DNA of 39,099 nt, taken from Candidatus Moraniibacteriota bacterium (GTDB taxonomy: Bacteria; Patescibacteriota; Minisyncoccia; CAIUEV01; JAHKAQ01). Positions within the stretch are counted from its first letter, which is position 1. Each line of letters opens with the position of its first letter. A program made the translations under genes and the position numbers. Location: contig WJJL01000066.1 in NCBI GenBank assembly GCA_014729725.1, forward strand, positions 1 through 39,099, in the 5' to 3' direction. The notes under the pieces are model-generated. The model saw nothing but the letters and a program-made list of their open reading frames with translations. It was not told the origin of the DNA and did no database searches. Positions 29,278 to 38,534 of the stretch are shown piece after piece.

Positions 29278-29901
29278 ATGAAAACCAAATTAACCCAAAA
29301 ACAATACAACGATGCTTATAAAAAATTAATCAAAAAATCCGAATTGGATGTTGATTTTTTTGTTTTGACTTTTAGCGCCGCTATGATTTGCATCTTAGGA
29401 CTTCAGGTAAACAGTTTGGGGATTATAATCGGAGCTATGATAATTTCGCCCCTACTTTATCCTATTATCGCCATTCCGGCTTCGATCTTAAAAAAAGATT
29501 ATAAAAACCTTGCAAATATAATCCTGTTTTTTCTGATATGCTCGACAATTGTATTACTAATTTCTGCATTTGTGGGTTTTCTTTTTCCGGTTAAGAATTT
29601 TGATCTTTTCTTTACCAACGAAATTAATCCTTACAAACTGTTTTATTTTTTTATCGCGATTTTTTCCGGATTGGTAGCCAGCTTTAGTTTTTTCTGGCCC
29701 AAAGCCCAAGAAGCTTTAACCGGAATCGCAATTTCCATTACCATTCTCCCCCCTATTTGTATGCTTGGAGTTTCGCTTACCAATAACAATCTTTTCTTTT
29801 ATCCTACTTTGGATATTGCTTTATTAAACATTTCAGGCATCATTCTGGGATCTTTCATTACTTTAATCAGTTTTAGGTTGGCAAATAAAAAAATCAGATA
29901 A
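29278..29901 (+). CDS. DUF389-family membrane protein
   Basis: MICILGLQVNSLGIIIGAMIISPLLYPIIAIPASI ... SGLVASFSFFWPKAQEALTGIAISITILPPICMLGVSL. Confidence 0.85.
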   Translation: MKTKLTQKQYNDAYKKLIKKSELDVDFFVLTFSAAMICILGLQVNSLGIIIGAMIISPLLYPIIAIPASILKKDYKNLANIILFFLICSTIVLLISAFVGFLFPVKNFDLFFTNEINPYKLFYFFIAIFSGLVASFSFFWPKAQEALTGIAISITILPPICMLGVSLTNNNLFFYPTLDIALLNISGIILGSFITLISFRLANKKIR

Positions 29902-29937
29902 AAAACCAAACCAGTAAAGGAGCCTTGAAAAAACATC

Positions 29938-30345
29938 CTAATCGATTAAATCATTGCCTTTTAGGTAATTCAAGATTATTTTATCCACCGCAGGGCAATT
30001 TTTATGATAAACATAGTTATGTTTTAAATAATTCAATTCAGCGATTTCATTATCCTGTTTTATTTTACCCTTAAAATCAGCTCTAAAACATTTCATTTGC
30101 ACTTCAGTACCTTTGGGTTTATTGTAAGCTTGAGCGCGAAAAGTTTGCATATATTCAATGGAGTCGGGAATCAGATCGACTTGCAATTCCTCTTTTACTT
30201 CTCTGATTAGCGCTTGTTTATCGCTTTCCCCTGTCTCTCTTTTGCCGCCAGGAACATAAAAAGCAGCTTTACCTTTAGTTCTTGCTCCCAAAACTTTTCT
30301 GTTTTTTATGTGAATCCAGGCTAATTTGTCGATTATTTTACTCAT
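29938..30345 (-). CDS. Nudix hydrolase
   Basis: Nudix box GGKRETGESDKQALIREVKEELQV. The track start is 30366; the internal Met at 30345 (MSKIIDKLAWIHIKNRKVL) removes the overlap with the upstream gene. Confidence 0.85.
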   Translation of the reverse strand: MSKIIDKLAWIHIKNRKVLGARTKGKAAFYVPGGKRETGESDKQALIREVKEELQVDLIPDSIEYMQTFRAQAYNKPKGTEVQMKCFRADFKGKIKQDNEIAELNYLKHNYVYHKNCPAVDKIILNYLKGNDLID

Positions 30346-30346
30346 T

Positions 30347-30724
30347 TTACCCGTTATTTTTATCAATAAAAGAAAAACCTCTTTTGATTTTCTTTAATTT
30401 TATCTCCTTATGATTAATAGATTCTATTATGTTTTGAAAAATTCTTTTAGTTTCTTTTTTTCCGCTGCAAGTAAAAACATCAAAAGCGGCGTATTTTTTT
30501 TCCGGCCAGGTATGCACCGATATATGAGAAGCGGACAAGAGAACATAGCCGGTAACCCCTTGAGGATTGAATTTATAAAAATGTTTTTTTAAAATCCCGG
30601 CACTGGATTTTTCCAAACTTTTTTTAAAAACTTTTTTTAAAAATTCAATATCGTCTATTTCTTTTTGCCGGCAGCCGAAAAGCTCAAAAATAAAATGAAG
30701 TCCGTTGGGTTGACTGTTTTTCAT
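30347..30724 (-). CDS. speD: S-adenosylmethionine decarboxylase family (pyruvoyl-dependent) proenzyme
   Basis: LSASHISVHTWPEKKYAAFDVFTCSGK matches the SpeD autocleavage and active-site region (ESHISxHTWPE...DVFTC). Confidence 0.9.
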   Translation of the reverse strand: MKNSQPNGLHFIFELFGCRQKEIDDIEFLKKVFKKSLEKSSAGILKKHFYKFNPQGVTGYVLLSASHISVHTWPEKKYAAFDVFTCSGKKETKRIFQNIIESINHKEIKLKKIKRGFSFIDKNNG

Positions 30725-30828
30725 ATTAAGTTAATTAAGGAAAAAAGTTTAAATTCATTGTACAAGATTTCTCTTTTTTTACAATAAAGAACCTTTAAAA
30801 ATGGTTTATTTTAAAAGAATCTTCAATC

Positions 30829-31488
30829 TTAGGGTTCTATTTTATTAAACTTATCTCGTCCGATTAAAAGAGCCGCGATCAACAGCAACCCCAAAACAAA
30901 AACAGCCGGTAGAGGCTGGATAGTGAAATAATCGACCAGCATCCTTCTTAATAGCTCTATGCTGTAATAAAGCGGATTAACCAAAGCGGTTTTTTGCAAA
31001 ATCTCCGGTAATTGAGAAACCGGGAACAAGGAGCCCAACAAAAAGAAAAGCGGCATATTAACAAAACTCATAACCGCCGGAAAAGCCTTTAACTTTTAAC
31101 TTTCTTTTTTTCCATAAACCGAACTGCTTTAAAAGTTTTTTAATTTTGGGACAGTATTGTTTTTTTGCCAAACCATACAAAACCGCGTGGAACTGCATAC
31201 TTTCCCAGGCCGTTAAGTCCCCGTCCAAACTCGGGTCCTGAAAAATTATGCCAAAGGATTTTCTAACCTTATGAGCCTCTTTTTTAACCGAAAAACCGTT
31301 GATTTTAATTTGGCCGCTGTCGGGTTTGAGAATGGTGGTAAGTATTTTTATCGTGGTGATTTACCGGCCCCGTTGGGCCCCAAAAAGCCAAATATCTCTC
31401 CTTTTTTGACATTAAAGGAAATGTCGTTTACGGCTTTATATTTTTAAAGCTTTTTTTTCAAATTTTTAATCTTGATAATGTTTTGCAT
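30829..31488 (-). pseudogene. Decayed ABC-2 type exporter: ATPase N-terminal half fused by deletion to permease C-terminus
   Basis: Reverse strand: [43 protein letters not shown](frameshift)...SVKKEAHKVRKSFGIIFQDPSLDGDLTAWESMQFHAVLYGLAKKQYCPKIKKLLKQFGLWKKRKLKVKGFSGG, then directly permease-like MSFVNMPLFFLLGSLFPVSQLPEILQKTALVNPLYYSIELLRR. Confidence 0.85.
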
Positions 31489-31537
31489 AAAAGGGTTGTT
31501 TTTGGGAGGATTTGATCTTTAATGTTAGTGCTTTTTG

Positions 31538-31861
31538 CTAATTAATCCAAGCTCTTTTTTTATTCTTTTGCTCTTTTCTTCGAAAAGCTTTTTCCAAATC
31601 GATCTCAAATTGATTAGCTAAATCGAGTAAATAAATAAGCACATCAGCGAATTCGTCTGAAAGTTTAAACTTTTTAGTCCGGCTGTTCTTTTCTTGATAC
31701 AAATTTTTATAGTTTCGAATTGCTTTGGCCAGTTCCCCCACTTCCTCTGAAAAAAGCAAAAAGGTTTCCAGTTTATTGTTAGTAAATCCCCTTTCTTTAA
31801 CCATTTCTTTAACATAGTTTTGAAAATCTTGAAGTTTGGGGTTGGGTTTGAGTTTGGGCAT
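31538..31861 (-). CDS. MazG-like nucleotide pyrophosphohydrolase
   Basis: FSEEVGELAKAIRNYKN ... LSDEFADVLIYLLDLANQFEIDLEKAFRRKEQKNKKRAW, i.e. the EExxE...ExxD pattern. Confidence 0.88.
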   Translation of the reverse strand: MPKLKPNPKLQDFQNYVKEMVKERGFTNNKLETFLLFSEEVGELAKAIRNYKNLYQEKNSRTKKFKLSDEFADVLIYLLDLANQFEIDLEKAFRRKEQKNKKRAWIN

Positions 31862-32386
31862 TGGTGAAATTAAAATATTAAAGTTTATAAAAATTGCGAT
31901 AATTAATTATTTTTATTGAGATTTTTCAATAAACCTCTTGCAAGATAAATTTTCGTTGTAAAATTTTTAGATTTTGTGATAAATTTTTTAAATAATTCTT
32001 AAAATCTAGCCATAGCTACAATGATAAAATTTTTTAAAAATTTAGCCAAGAGATTAAAGTCCTAATAAATTAATTTATTTTGTAAGAGTTTTAATATTAA
32101 CAAACAGTCTCGAGCTTGACAAATAAAAACAGAAGTGAGTTTGCTAAAAATTATATCCAATTCAAATTAATCTTTATGATAAACCAAAAAACTAAATAAT
32201 AAAACTTTATTACCCCCCCCCCCTTTTTTTTTCGTATCTTTTTTCAACTGGTTATATGTTTTGTTTACAATCAATTTAAGCAAAAATTTTTCTTTTTTTA
32301 TCAGATTTGTTCTCTATTTAAAATAACTGTACTTAGGTTAAATAAAAAAGCTTATTCATAGAATTTTAATTATCCGATATTTTTTA

Positions 32387-32827
32387 TTAACCCTGCCTTC
32401 CCCATCCAAATTCACAATAAAAAAACCGGTCTTGATAATTTCGAATAGCTTTTTTAATATAAGGAATTGTATTTTCAGGAAGAAGGTTTATGTCAAACCA
32501 ACTCAAATCGTCACATTTGTTTTTTTCCATAATTCTCGGTTCTCCTTTCCACGCTTTTGCGCTAAGAAAAAAATCAATCCTTTCATCTTGTGCCTTTCGA
32601 TTCATAACCTGCACTACCTCCAGGCTATTTGGAGAAATAATGATCCCCGCTTCTTCCATAGCTTCTCTGGCCATAGCTTGACTTACACTCTCGCCCGGGT
32701 CAACATGGCCGGCCACCACACTATAGTTACCATCCTCATAGCCGGTATTAAACCTTCGCAACATTAAAATTTGATTGTCTTTTATCAAAAAAAGATGCAC
32801 CGCGGTTAAAAGTTTATTTTTGGGCAT
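32387..32827 (-). CDS. Nudix hydrolase
   Basis: Nudix box GHVDPGESVSQAMAREAMEEAGI. Confidence 0.92.
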   Translation of the reverse strand: MPKNKLLTAVHLFLIKDNQILMLRRFNTGYEDGNYSVVAGHVDPGESVSQAMAREAMEEAGIIISPNSLEVVQVMNRKAQDERIDFFLSAKAWKGEPRIMEKNKCDDLSWFDINLLPENTIPYIKKAIRNYQDRFFYCEFGWGRQG

Positions 32828-33170
32828 TTTTATCTAATTAATTATTGTTATTTTAATTTTTGAAATCCAAATCAAGTTAATCCAAAATTCTCTTAAGCCT
32901 TAAATTTTTCGAATATTTGTAATAATTATAATCAGATCTCTAACTTACTCCCTTTTTTTAACGAAATACTTCTGGATTTTTTGGAGCATTGTCAATCAGT
33001 AAAAAATCTTTAAAACTATTGTACCTTAATTTATTTAAAACAAAATCGGACAAGCCTGCTTTTTTTTGGTTTTTAAAAGCCCAAAATCAAAAAGCGGATA
33101 GTTTTGTAAATCTTTATGATAATTCAAGATAATTTATAAATAGACAGTGCTAACTTTTAAACAGTTTCCA

Positions 33171-34349
33171 CTATTGTTTAATTTTTAATCCCCTCTTCTC
33201 CATCCTTAATAACTTAAAATGTATAATCAACAAAGGCAAGAGTAAAATTTCGCCAATTATTATGGCGCTTTGAGGAGAAAATTCATCGGCAAAATAACCA
33301 ATTAAAATCGAAATTACTCCAAAAAATAAACTACCCAAAAAAGTGTTCAAAGAGTCCATAGTAGCCCTTTGTTTTTGGCTGAATTCCCTTTGCATTAAAG
33401 TGCTTTTGGCGGTCTGGTCGGTGCCGTAAAAAAAAGAAGAAAAAGACATAAGAATCGGGGAAAAAGCATTGCTTAAAAAAGCCGCCGAAATATTAATGAA
33501 GCCTCCGCCAAGCGTTCCTGTCATTAAAGCTTTTATAGGACCAATCTTTTTAAAAACCCTGGAGGAAAACCAAAAACTTAAAAACCCAAATCCAAAAGAA
33601 AGAATTTTAGGAATACCCAAAGCCCAAATCGGCCAAAGTGTTTTGTAAAAGGCTGCTTGGAACTGAAAAAGTGATTCTCCAACTGCGAAACTAAACATAC
33701 TGATGATACTAAGCAGTCTTAATTTTTTATTTTTCAAAAAATTTCTAAAGGCTTCTTTTAAGTGCATAAAGACATTGGAGCTTTTTTTCAAATAAAGGTA
33801 AGGATCTGTGATAAAAAAACTGATTATAAAAGAAATAAATTGCGGTATAACCGAAATCCAAATCGCCAAATTAAGTGAATATCCGGCGATTAAGCTGCCT
33901 AAAATAGCTGAGATAGCTAAAGCCAACTGAAACATAGCACTGGTTTTTCCCATCATTTCATCGAATAAAGAAATTTTTTTCATCTCTCGCAGAGAATCGT
34001 AAAGTAAAGCAGTGTTGTTTCCACTGTAAAAAGACCGGGTTAAGCCTTCAAAAATCCCTCCGGCCGCCAAAAAGAAAAAATTTCCGCCCAAAGCGTAAAG
34101 AATAACGGAAATAGTGGAACAAAAAGCTCCCAATACCATAGTTTTTTTACGACCGATAAAATCGGAAAAAATACCGGTAGGAATTTCAAAAATTGAAGAT
34201 GACACCATGGTTATTGAAAAAACAAGCATAGCCAGAGCATAGGACTCCAGAATTGTTTGAAAATAAATAACCATTATCGCGCTATATAAACGAAAATCAC
34301 TAAAAAAATTAAACCATGCCAATAATTTAATATTGCGCTTTACCGACAT
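33171..34349 (-). CDS. MFS transporter
   Basis: About 12 hydrophobic segments; MFS loop motif GIFSDFIGRKKTMVLGA. Confidence 0.85.
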   Translation of the reverse strand: MSVKRNIKLLAWFNFFSDFRLYSAIMVIYFQTILESYALAMLVFSITMVSSSIFEIPTGIFSDFIGRKKTMVLGAFCSTISVILYALGGNFFFLAAGGIFEGLTRSFYSGNNTALLYDSLREMKKISLFDEMMGKTSAMFQLALAISAILGSLIAGYSLNLAIWISVIPQFISFIISFFITDPYLYLKKSSNVFMHLKEAFRNFLKNKKLRLLSIISMFSFAVGESLFQFQAAFYKTLWPIWALGIPKILSFGFGFLSFWFSSRVFKKIGPIKALMTGTLGGGFINISAAFLSNAFSPILMSFSSFFYGTDQTAKSTLMQREFSQKQRATMDSLNTFLGSLFFGVISILIGYFADEFSPQSAIIIGEILLLPLLIIHFKLLRMEKRGLKIKQ

Positions 34350-34419
34350 TTATTAAGAGTTAATTTTTTTCCAAGATTACTTAAAATCGACCGAATCTCC
34401 TATTTGTTTTAAAAAAAGC

Positions 34420-35595
34420 TTAATTTTCGATCTCAAATTCTTTTAAAAAGTCCTTATACCCTTTTTCTGACATATTTTCTTTGGGTATGAATTTAAGCGC
34501 CGCCGAGTTCATGCAGTATCTTTTTCCGGTGGGATCCGGACCGTCGTTAAAAACATGACCCAAATGATTGTTGGCGTATTTACTTCTTACTTCGGTTCTT
34601 GTACCAAGTAAACCTTTGTCTTTTTTATAAATTATATTTTCCTCAACTAAAGGCCGAGTGAAACTGGGCCATCCGGTTCCGGATTTAAATTTATCTTTGG
34701 AGATAAATAAAGGCTCTCCGCTTAAAATATCCACATAGATCCCCGGCTTCTTATTGTCCCAATATTGATTTTGAAAAGCTTTTTCCGTTTTTTCCTCCTG
34801 GGTCACCTCAAATTCCAGCGCGCTTAATTGTTTTTTTAATTTATCTTTAGAAGGTTTTTGGTAATCGACCCAAAAGCCATTATTTATATCGCTGTTTCTC
34901 CCCCAACTGAATTTAAAATTACAGCTTTTGTTTTTATTCCAGATTTTATCTAAAAACTTATCCCGACCGGAATTAAAACGATAAAATTTATACTTGATTT
35001 TACTTTTTTTGTAATAATCCTGATGATATTCTTCGGCAGGATAAAAATTTTTATAAGCTAGAATTTCGGTTTTGATTTTTTCATCAAAGCACCTGCTTTT
35101 TTCGAGCTTTTCCCTGGAATTCTCGGCTAATTTTTTTTGCTCGTCATTGTGATAAAAAACCGCGCTTTTGTATTGCCTGCCTCGATCCACGAACTGTCCA
35201 CCATCGTCGGTTGGATCGATCTGCCGCCAGAAAATGTCCAGCAGCTTCTCGTAGCTTATTTGATCGGGGTAATACTTGACTTGAACACTTTCCCGATGGC
35301 CGGTTTTTCCGGCTGAGACTTCATCATAACTTGGATTCTCTTCATCACCTCCGCTGTAACCGCTTGTAACTTCGATTACTCCATCTTCTTTTTCAAACGG
35401 AGGCTCCATACACCAAAAGCAGCCGCCGGCAAAAGTTGCCAGTTTATAATTTTTATTGTCCGGCTTTTGATTTTTATTCATAACGCTTTGATTAAAATTC
35501 AAATTATCTTTAAAGAAAAAAAGCAAAAACAAAATCATTATTATTACAATCCCCACTAAAGATAAAAAAATGGTTTTTTTATTAAAATTTTTCAT
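34420..35595 (-). CDS. msrAB: Membrane-anchored MsrA-MsrB fusion (methionine sulfoxide reductase)
   Basis: N-terminal TM; Msr[30 protein letters not shown]; Msr[26 protein letters not shown] ... [27 protein letters not shown]. Confidence 0.95.
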   Translation of the reverse strand: MKNFNKKTIFLSLVGIVIIMILFLLFFFKDNLNFNQSVMNKNQKPDNKNYKLATFAGGCFWCMEPPFEKEDGVIEVTSGYSGGDEENPSYDEVSAGKTGHRESVQVKYYPDQISYEKLLDIFWRQIDPTDDGGQFVDRGRQYKSAVFYHNDEQKKLAENSREKLEKSRCFDEKIKTEILAYKNFYPAEEYHQDYYKKSKIKYKFYRFNSGRDKFLDKIWNKNKSCNFKFSWGRNSDINNGFWVDYQKPSKDKLKKQLSALEFEVTQEEKTEKAFQNQYWDNKKPGIYVDILSGEPLFISKDKFKSGTGWPSFTRPLVEENIIYKKDKGLLGTRTEVRSKYANNHLGHVFNDGPDPTGKRYCMNSAALKFIPKENMSEKGYKDFLKEFEIEN

Positions 35596-35733
35596 TGCTT
35601 TGTTTTTTAAATATTGAATATTTTCTTTTTTATTTTAACACAAATAAAGTTTGATTTGAGTTTTAAAAATTAATCTTGAAATCGATTTTTTAAAACAATG
35701 CTTTTTTGTAAAACAAAAACTCTAAAATCTTTC

Positions 35734-36510
35734 CTATAAACAATCAATCAGATCATCAAAATATTGTGGATTATTAAGCAGATATTCCATATAGGCAATG
35801 TTTTTATCACAATCGCCCTTAAAAAGAAATTTTTCGCTTTCTTCATAATAAAATTCGGCATTACCTTTCCACTGTGATTTTTGACTTCTGGCTTTTGAAA
35901 GTTCCCCAAATATATAGGGATCTTTAGCCGCCCATTTTTTAAATATGTCCAAATCTTTTTCAAGCAACTGAAATTTATCCAAAAAATCTTTTATAATAAG
36001 GCTTTTGAAAACCGGTTTGAGATTAAAATTGTATTTTTTATTAGAAAAATCCGACAAAAGTTTTATCCAGTATAAAGAAAGGAAATCTTTTTGCTCTTGA
36101 TTAAAAATATTTTCAAACTCATAAACACAATTTTCAAACTGATTACTTAGCCCAGCAACTTGCCTAAGAAACTCTTTCAAATCTTGCTCATCCTTAAAAA
36201 AATTTTCTAAAATTTTTTTGTTTTGGGGGAATTTTTCAGATAGCTTATCGGTGTTTTGAAAAAAATCATCAATCTTGGAAAACGAACTGAACAAAACATT
36301 TTTTCCGTTTATTTTTTTTCCATCTGTTTCTATGTTAAGTAACTCAAGCAATCTTTTATGACCTTTTAAATTTTGCTCCAAATTTTTAAGCAAAAAATCT
36401 TCTGGAAATGATGGAAATTTTTCAAGAATAGAATTTATTTTTCTAACCGCTCCTGTATATATTTCAAAATCCGGCTTCTTTTTTTCAGGAAAAGGTATTA
36501 TTTTATCCAT
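35734..36510 (-). CDS. Hypothetical helical protein
   Basis: 258-aa ORF, no recognised motif. Confidence 0.6.
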   Translation of the reverse strand: MDKIIPFPEKKKPDFEIYTGAVRKINSILEKFPSFPEDFLLKNLEQNLKGHKRLLELLNIETDGKKINGKNVLFSSFSKIDDFFQNTDKLSEKFPQNKKILENFFKDEQDLKEFLRQVAGLSNQFENCVYEFENIFNQEQKDFLSLYWIKLLSDFSNKKYNFNLKPVFKSLIIKDFLDKFQLLEKDLDIFKKWAAKDPYIFGELSKARSQKSQWKGNAEFYYEESEKFLFKGDCDKNIAYMEYLLNNPQYFDDLIDCL

Positions 36511-36621
36511 AAAGAAAGATTGTTAATTAACTCAACTTACAAAAACAAAAATCAATTGATAAATATTTCCTTTAAAAAATTCAATAAATATTGTTTGAAA
36601 TTTATAGAAATTTAAATAATT

Positions 36622-37167
36622 TTAACTTAAATCAAATCTTTTCACAATTTTATAATCAGCGCCTTTTTCGGTTATCGTTGACTCAAAAATAGCATATTCT
36701 TTAATTTCTTGAAATAAAGAAATGCTGCTGTTAATATTTTTTTCCAAAAAAGAATCAAAATTTCCGGGATTAAAGCGAGCGATGGTTAAATGAGGCAAAA
36801 TCTTTCGAAAAACCAAACCAATCTCCAAACATCGGGCCAAATTAACCACCAGTCTATTAAAATTTCTGTTTGGTGGCCCGGTCAGCCAGATCAATCTTGG
36901 CTTTCCTCCTACAGGTCCAAAGGAAACTTTATTGAATTCGAGAACTATGGATTTTTGAACAAAATTAAAATTTTTTAATTTCAAGATCAATCTTTCAACT
37001 TCCGATTCTCTCCAGGGAGGAATTAAAGTTATATGAAGGTTGGAGGGTTTTATAAAATTTATATTTGAACCCAGGGCTTTATATTCTTGCTGTAACTTTA
37101 CCACTGAAATTTTAATTTCTTTATTTAAGGGCAAGGCCAAAAAAATCCTTTTTTCTTTTGTTTTCAT
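36622..37167 (-). CDS. thpR: RNA 2',3'-cyclic phosphodiesterase (2H family)
   Basis: KRIFLALPLNKEIK, LHITLIPPW and LPHLTIARF: two HxT motifs. Confidence 0.88.
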   Translation of the reverse strand: MKTKEKRIFLALPLNKEIKISVVKLQQEYKALGSNINFIKPSNLHITLIPPWRESEVERLILKLKNFNFVQKSIVLEFNKVSFGPVGGKPRLIWLTGPPNRNFNRLVVNLARCLEIGLVFRKILPHLTIARFNPGNFDSFLEKNINSSISLFQEIKEYAIFESTITEKGADYKIVKRFDLS

Positions 37168-37193
37168 TGAATTTGATTATCCAATCATTCAGA

Positions 37194-37760
37194 TTATTCA
37201 TAAATATTATCTTTACCTGATTTGGCCAAAATTTTTCTTTCCTCTTCTGTTTTGGGTTTTCCTTTTTTATTTTTAAAAGTCTCTCCAATCTCGCTGTCAA
37301 GTTTTTTTAAAATTTTAAAAGGATGCTCTTTTATATAATTAACCTTAAATCTTTTGTCTATTTTGGAAGCAATTCTTTTGGGTAAGCTTTCCTCAATGTT
37401 GCCCAACATATAATCCGGAGAATATAAATAAATACTGTTCACTTTATGCTGCTTTAAAACTTTAGGAAGTCTTTTGTTTAATTCCGATATTAAATCCTTT
37501 CTGACTTTTTTATCTTTGTCTTCATAAACAGCTCCACTTTTATAAACCGTGGAAATACCTTTGCCATTTTTCATCCCCCCGGTACCTCCGGTTTCAAAAA
37601 ATCCCTCTCTGTCTAAATATCCGGGTTTTTCCACTTCAAATTCATCAATTTTTTCTATTTGACCCTCTTTAGCTATATAAAACTCTACCTCAAATTTACT
37701 GGTTATTATAAAAAAACCGGTTTTTAATAAAAAATTCGGTAAATTTTTACTGATTTTCAT
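37194..37760 (-). CDS. Conserved hypothetical, possibly a bacterial eRF1-like (baeRF)/host-attachment family protein
   Basis: Basic C-terminal region; central KVNSIYLYSPDYMLGNIEESLPKRIASKIDKRFKVNYIKEHPFKILKKL resembles the eRF1-like fold pattern, but the match is weak. Confidence 0.4.
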   Translation of the reverse strand: MKISKNLPNFLLKTGFFIITSKFEVEFYIAKEGQIEKIDEFEVEKPGYLDREGFFETGGTGGMKNGKGISTVYKSGAVYEDKDKKVRKDLISELNKRLPKVLKQHKVNSIYLYSPDYMLGNIEESLPKRIASKIDKRFKVNYIKEHPFKILKKLDSEIGETFKNKKGKPKTEEERKILAKSGKDNIYE

Positions 37761-38247
37761 AATAATAGAAATTAATAATTAGCTTTATTAACTAATAATT
37801 AGCGCAAACAATACAGTTTTTCCTAAACTGGGGAATGAGTATGACGGGATTAAGCAATATCTGAAAAATCTAAATTAACCGTCTCTGAATCATCAAGTAT
37901 TATTTTATTAAAACACATCTCAAACAAAATGCAATTTTGATTTTTTTTAAATCATTTCAATTTCGGTTCTCTTTGGCCTATTATTTTGTAAGGTTCCTCA
38001 ATCCTATTTTTCTAAATCTTTATTTTGCTTTTTTCTTTTAACTTATTTTTTCAAACGCTTGTTTGATTTGAATTAATTTGATATTTGATCTGTGTTTGAG
38101 CTAGGGTTTATTGTTCTTTAATAGCTTCTAAGGCTATCTTTTTTACTTAGAGGTAAACTTTTTCATTTTTTTAATACTTTTTCTTTTTCTTGGCATAAAA
38201 TTTTTCAAATTTAATTATATTAATAAACATTTTTTTCTAAAAAACAC

Positions 38248-38270
38248 AAAAACCCCTTCCAGGGGTTTTT
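38248..38270. terminator. Intrinsic terminator-like hairpin downstream of 16S
   Basis: AAAAACCCC-TTCCA-GGGGTTTTT: perfect 9-bp stem, U-tract on either strand. Confidence 0.7.
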
Positions 38271-38534
38271 ATCACTAATTAAACACAAATTTTCCCAACC
38301 TTATATGGTTACCAAACCCGCCAAAGGCAGGTATATCCCTTTTAAGCCCGATTCTATAAAAAATCAAGCTGCCTTTTGCGCACTCTTGCAAAAGGACTTA
38401 GGGTTTTTAGACAAGTCCCATCGCTTGTTGAAACACGACTAATCGTGTTTTTATCGAACAAAAATCCGATATCGACCAAAAGTAAATTATTTTTTTAAGC
38501 AAAGCTCAAAAAAATAATCGATTTATCTCCCTAG

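Noticed and set aside
30345-30366. 20-nt overlap between speD and the Nudix gene as evidence of translational coupling
   Set aside because: The overlap disappears if the Nudix gene starts at the internal Met (30345), which fits the family better.
31618-31815. 65-aa ORF within the MazG-like gene
   Set aside because: Alternative frame inside a gene with clear MazG motifs.
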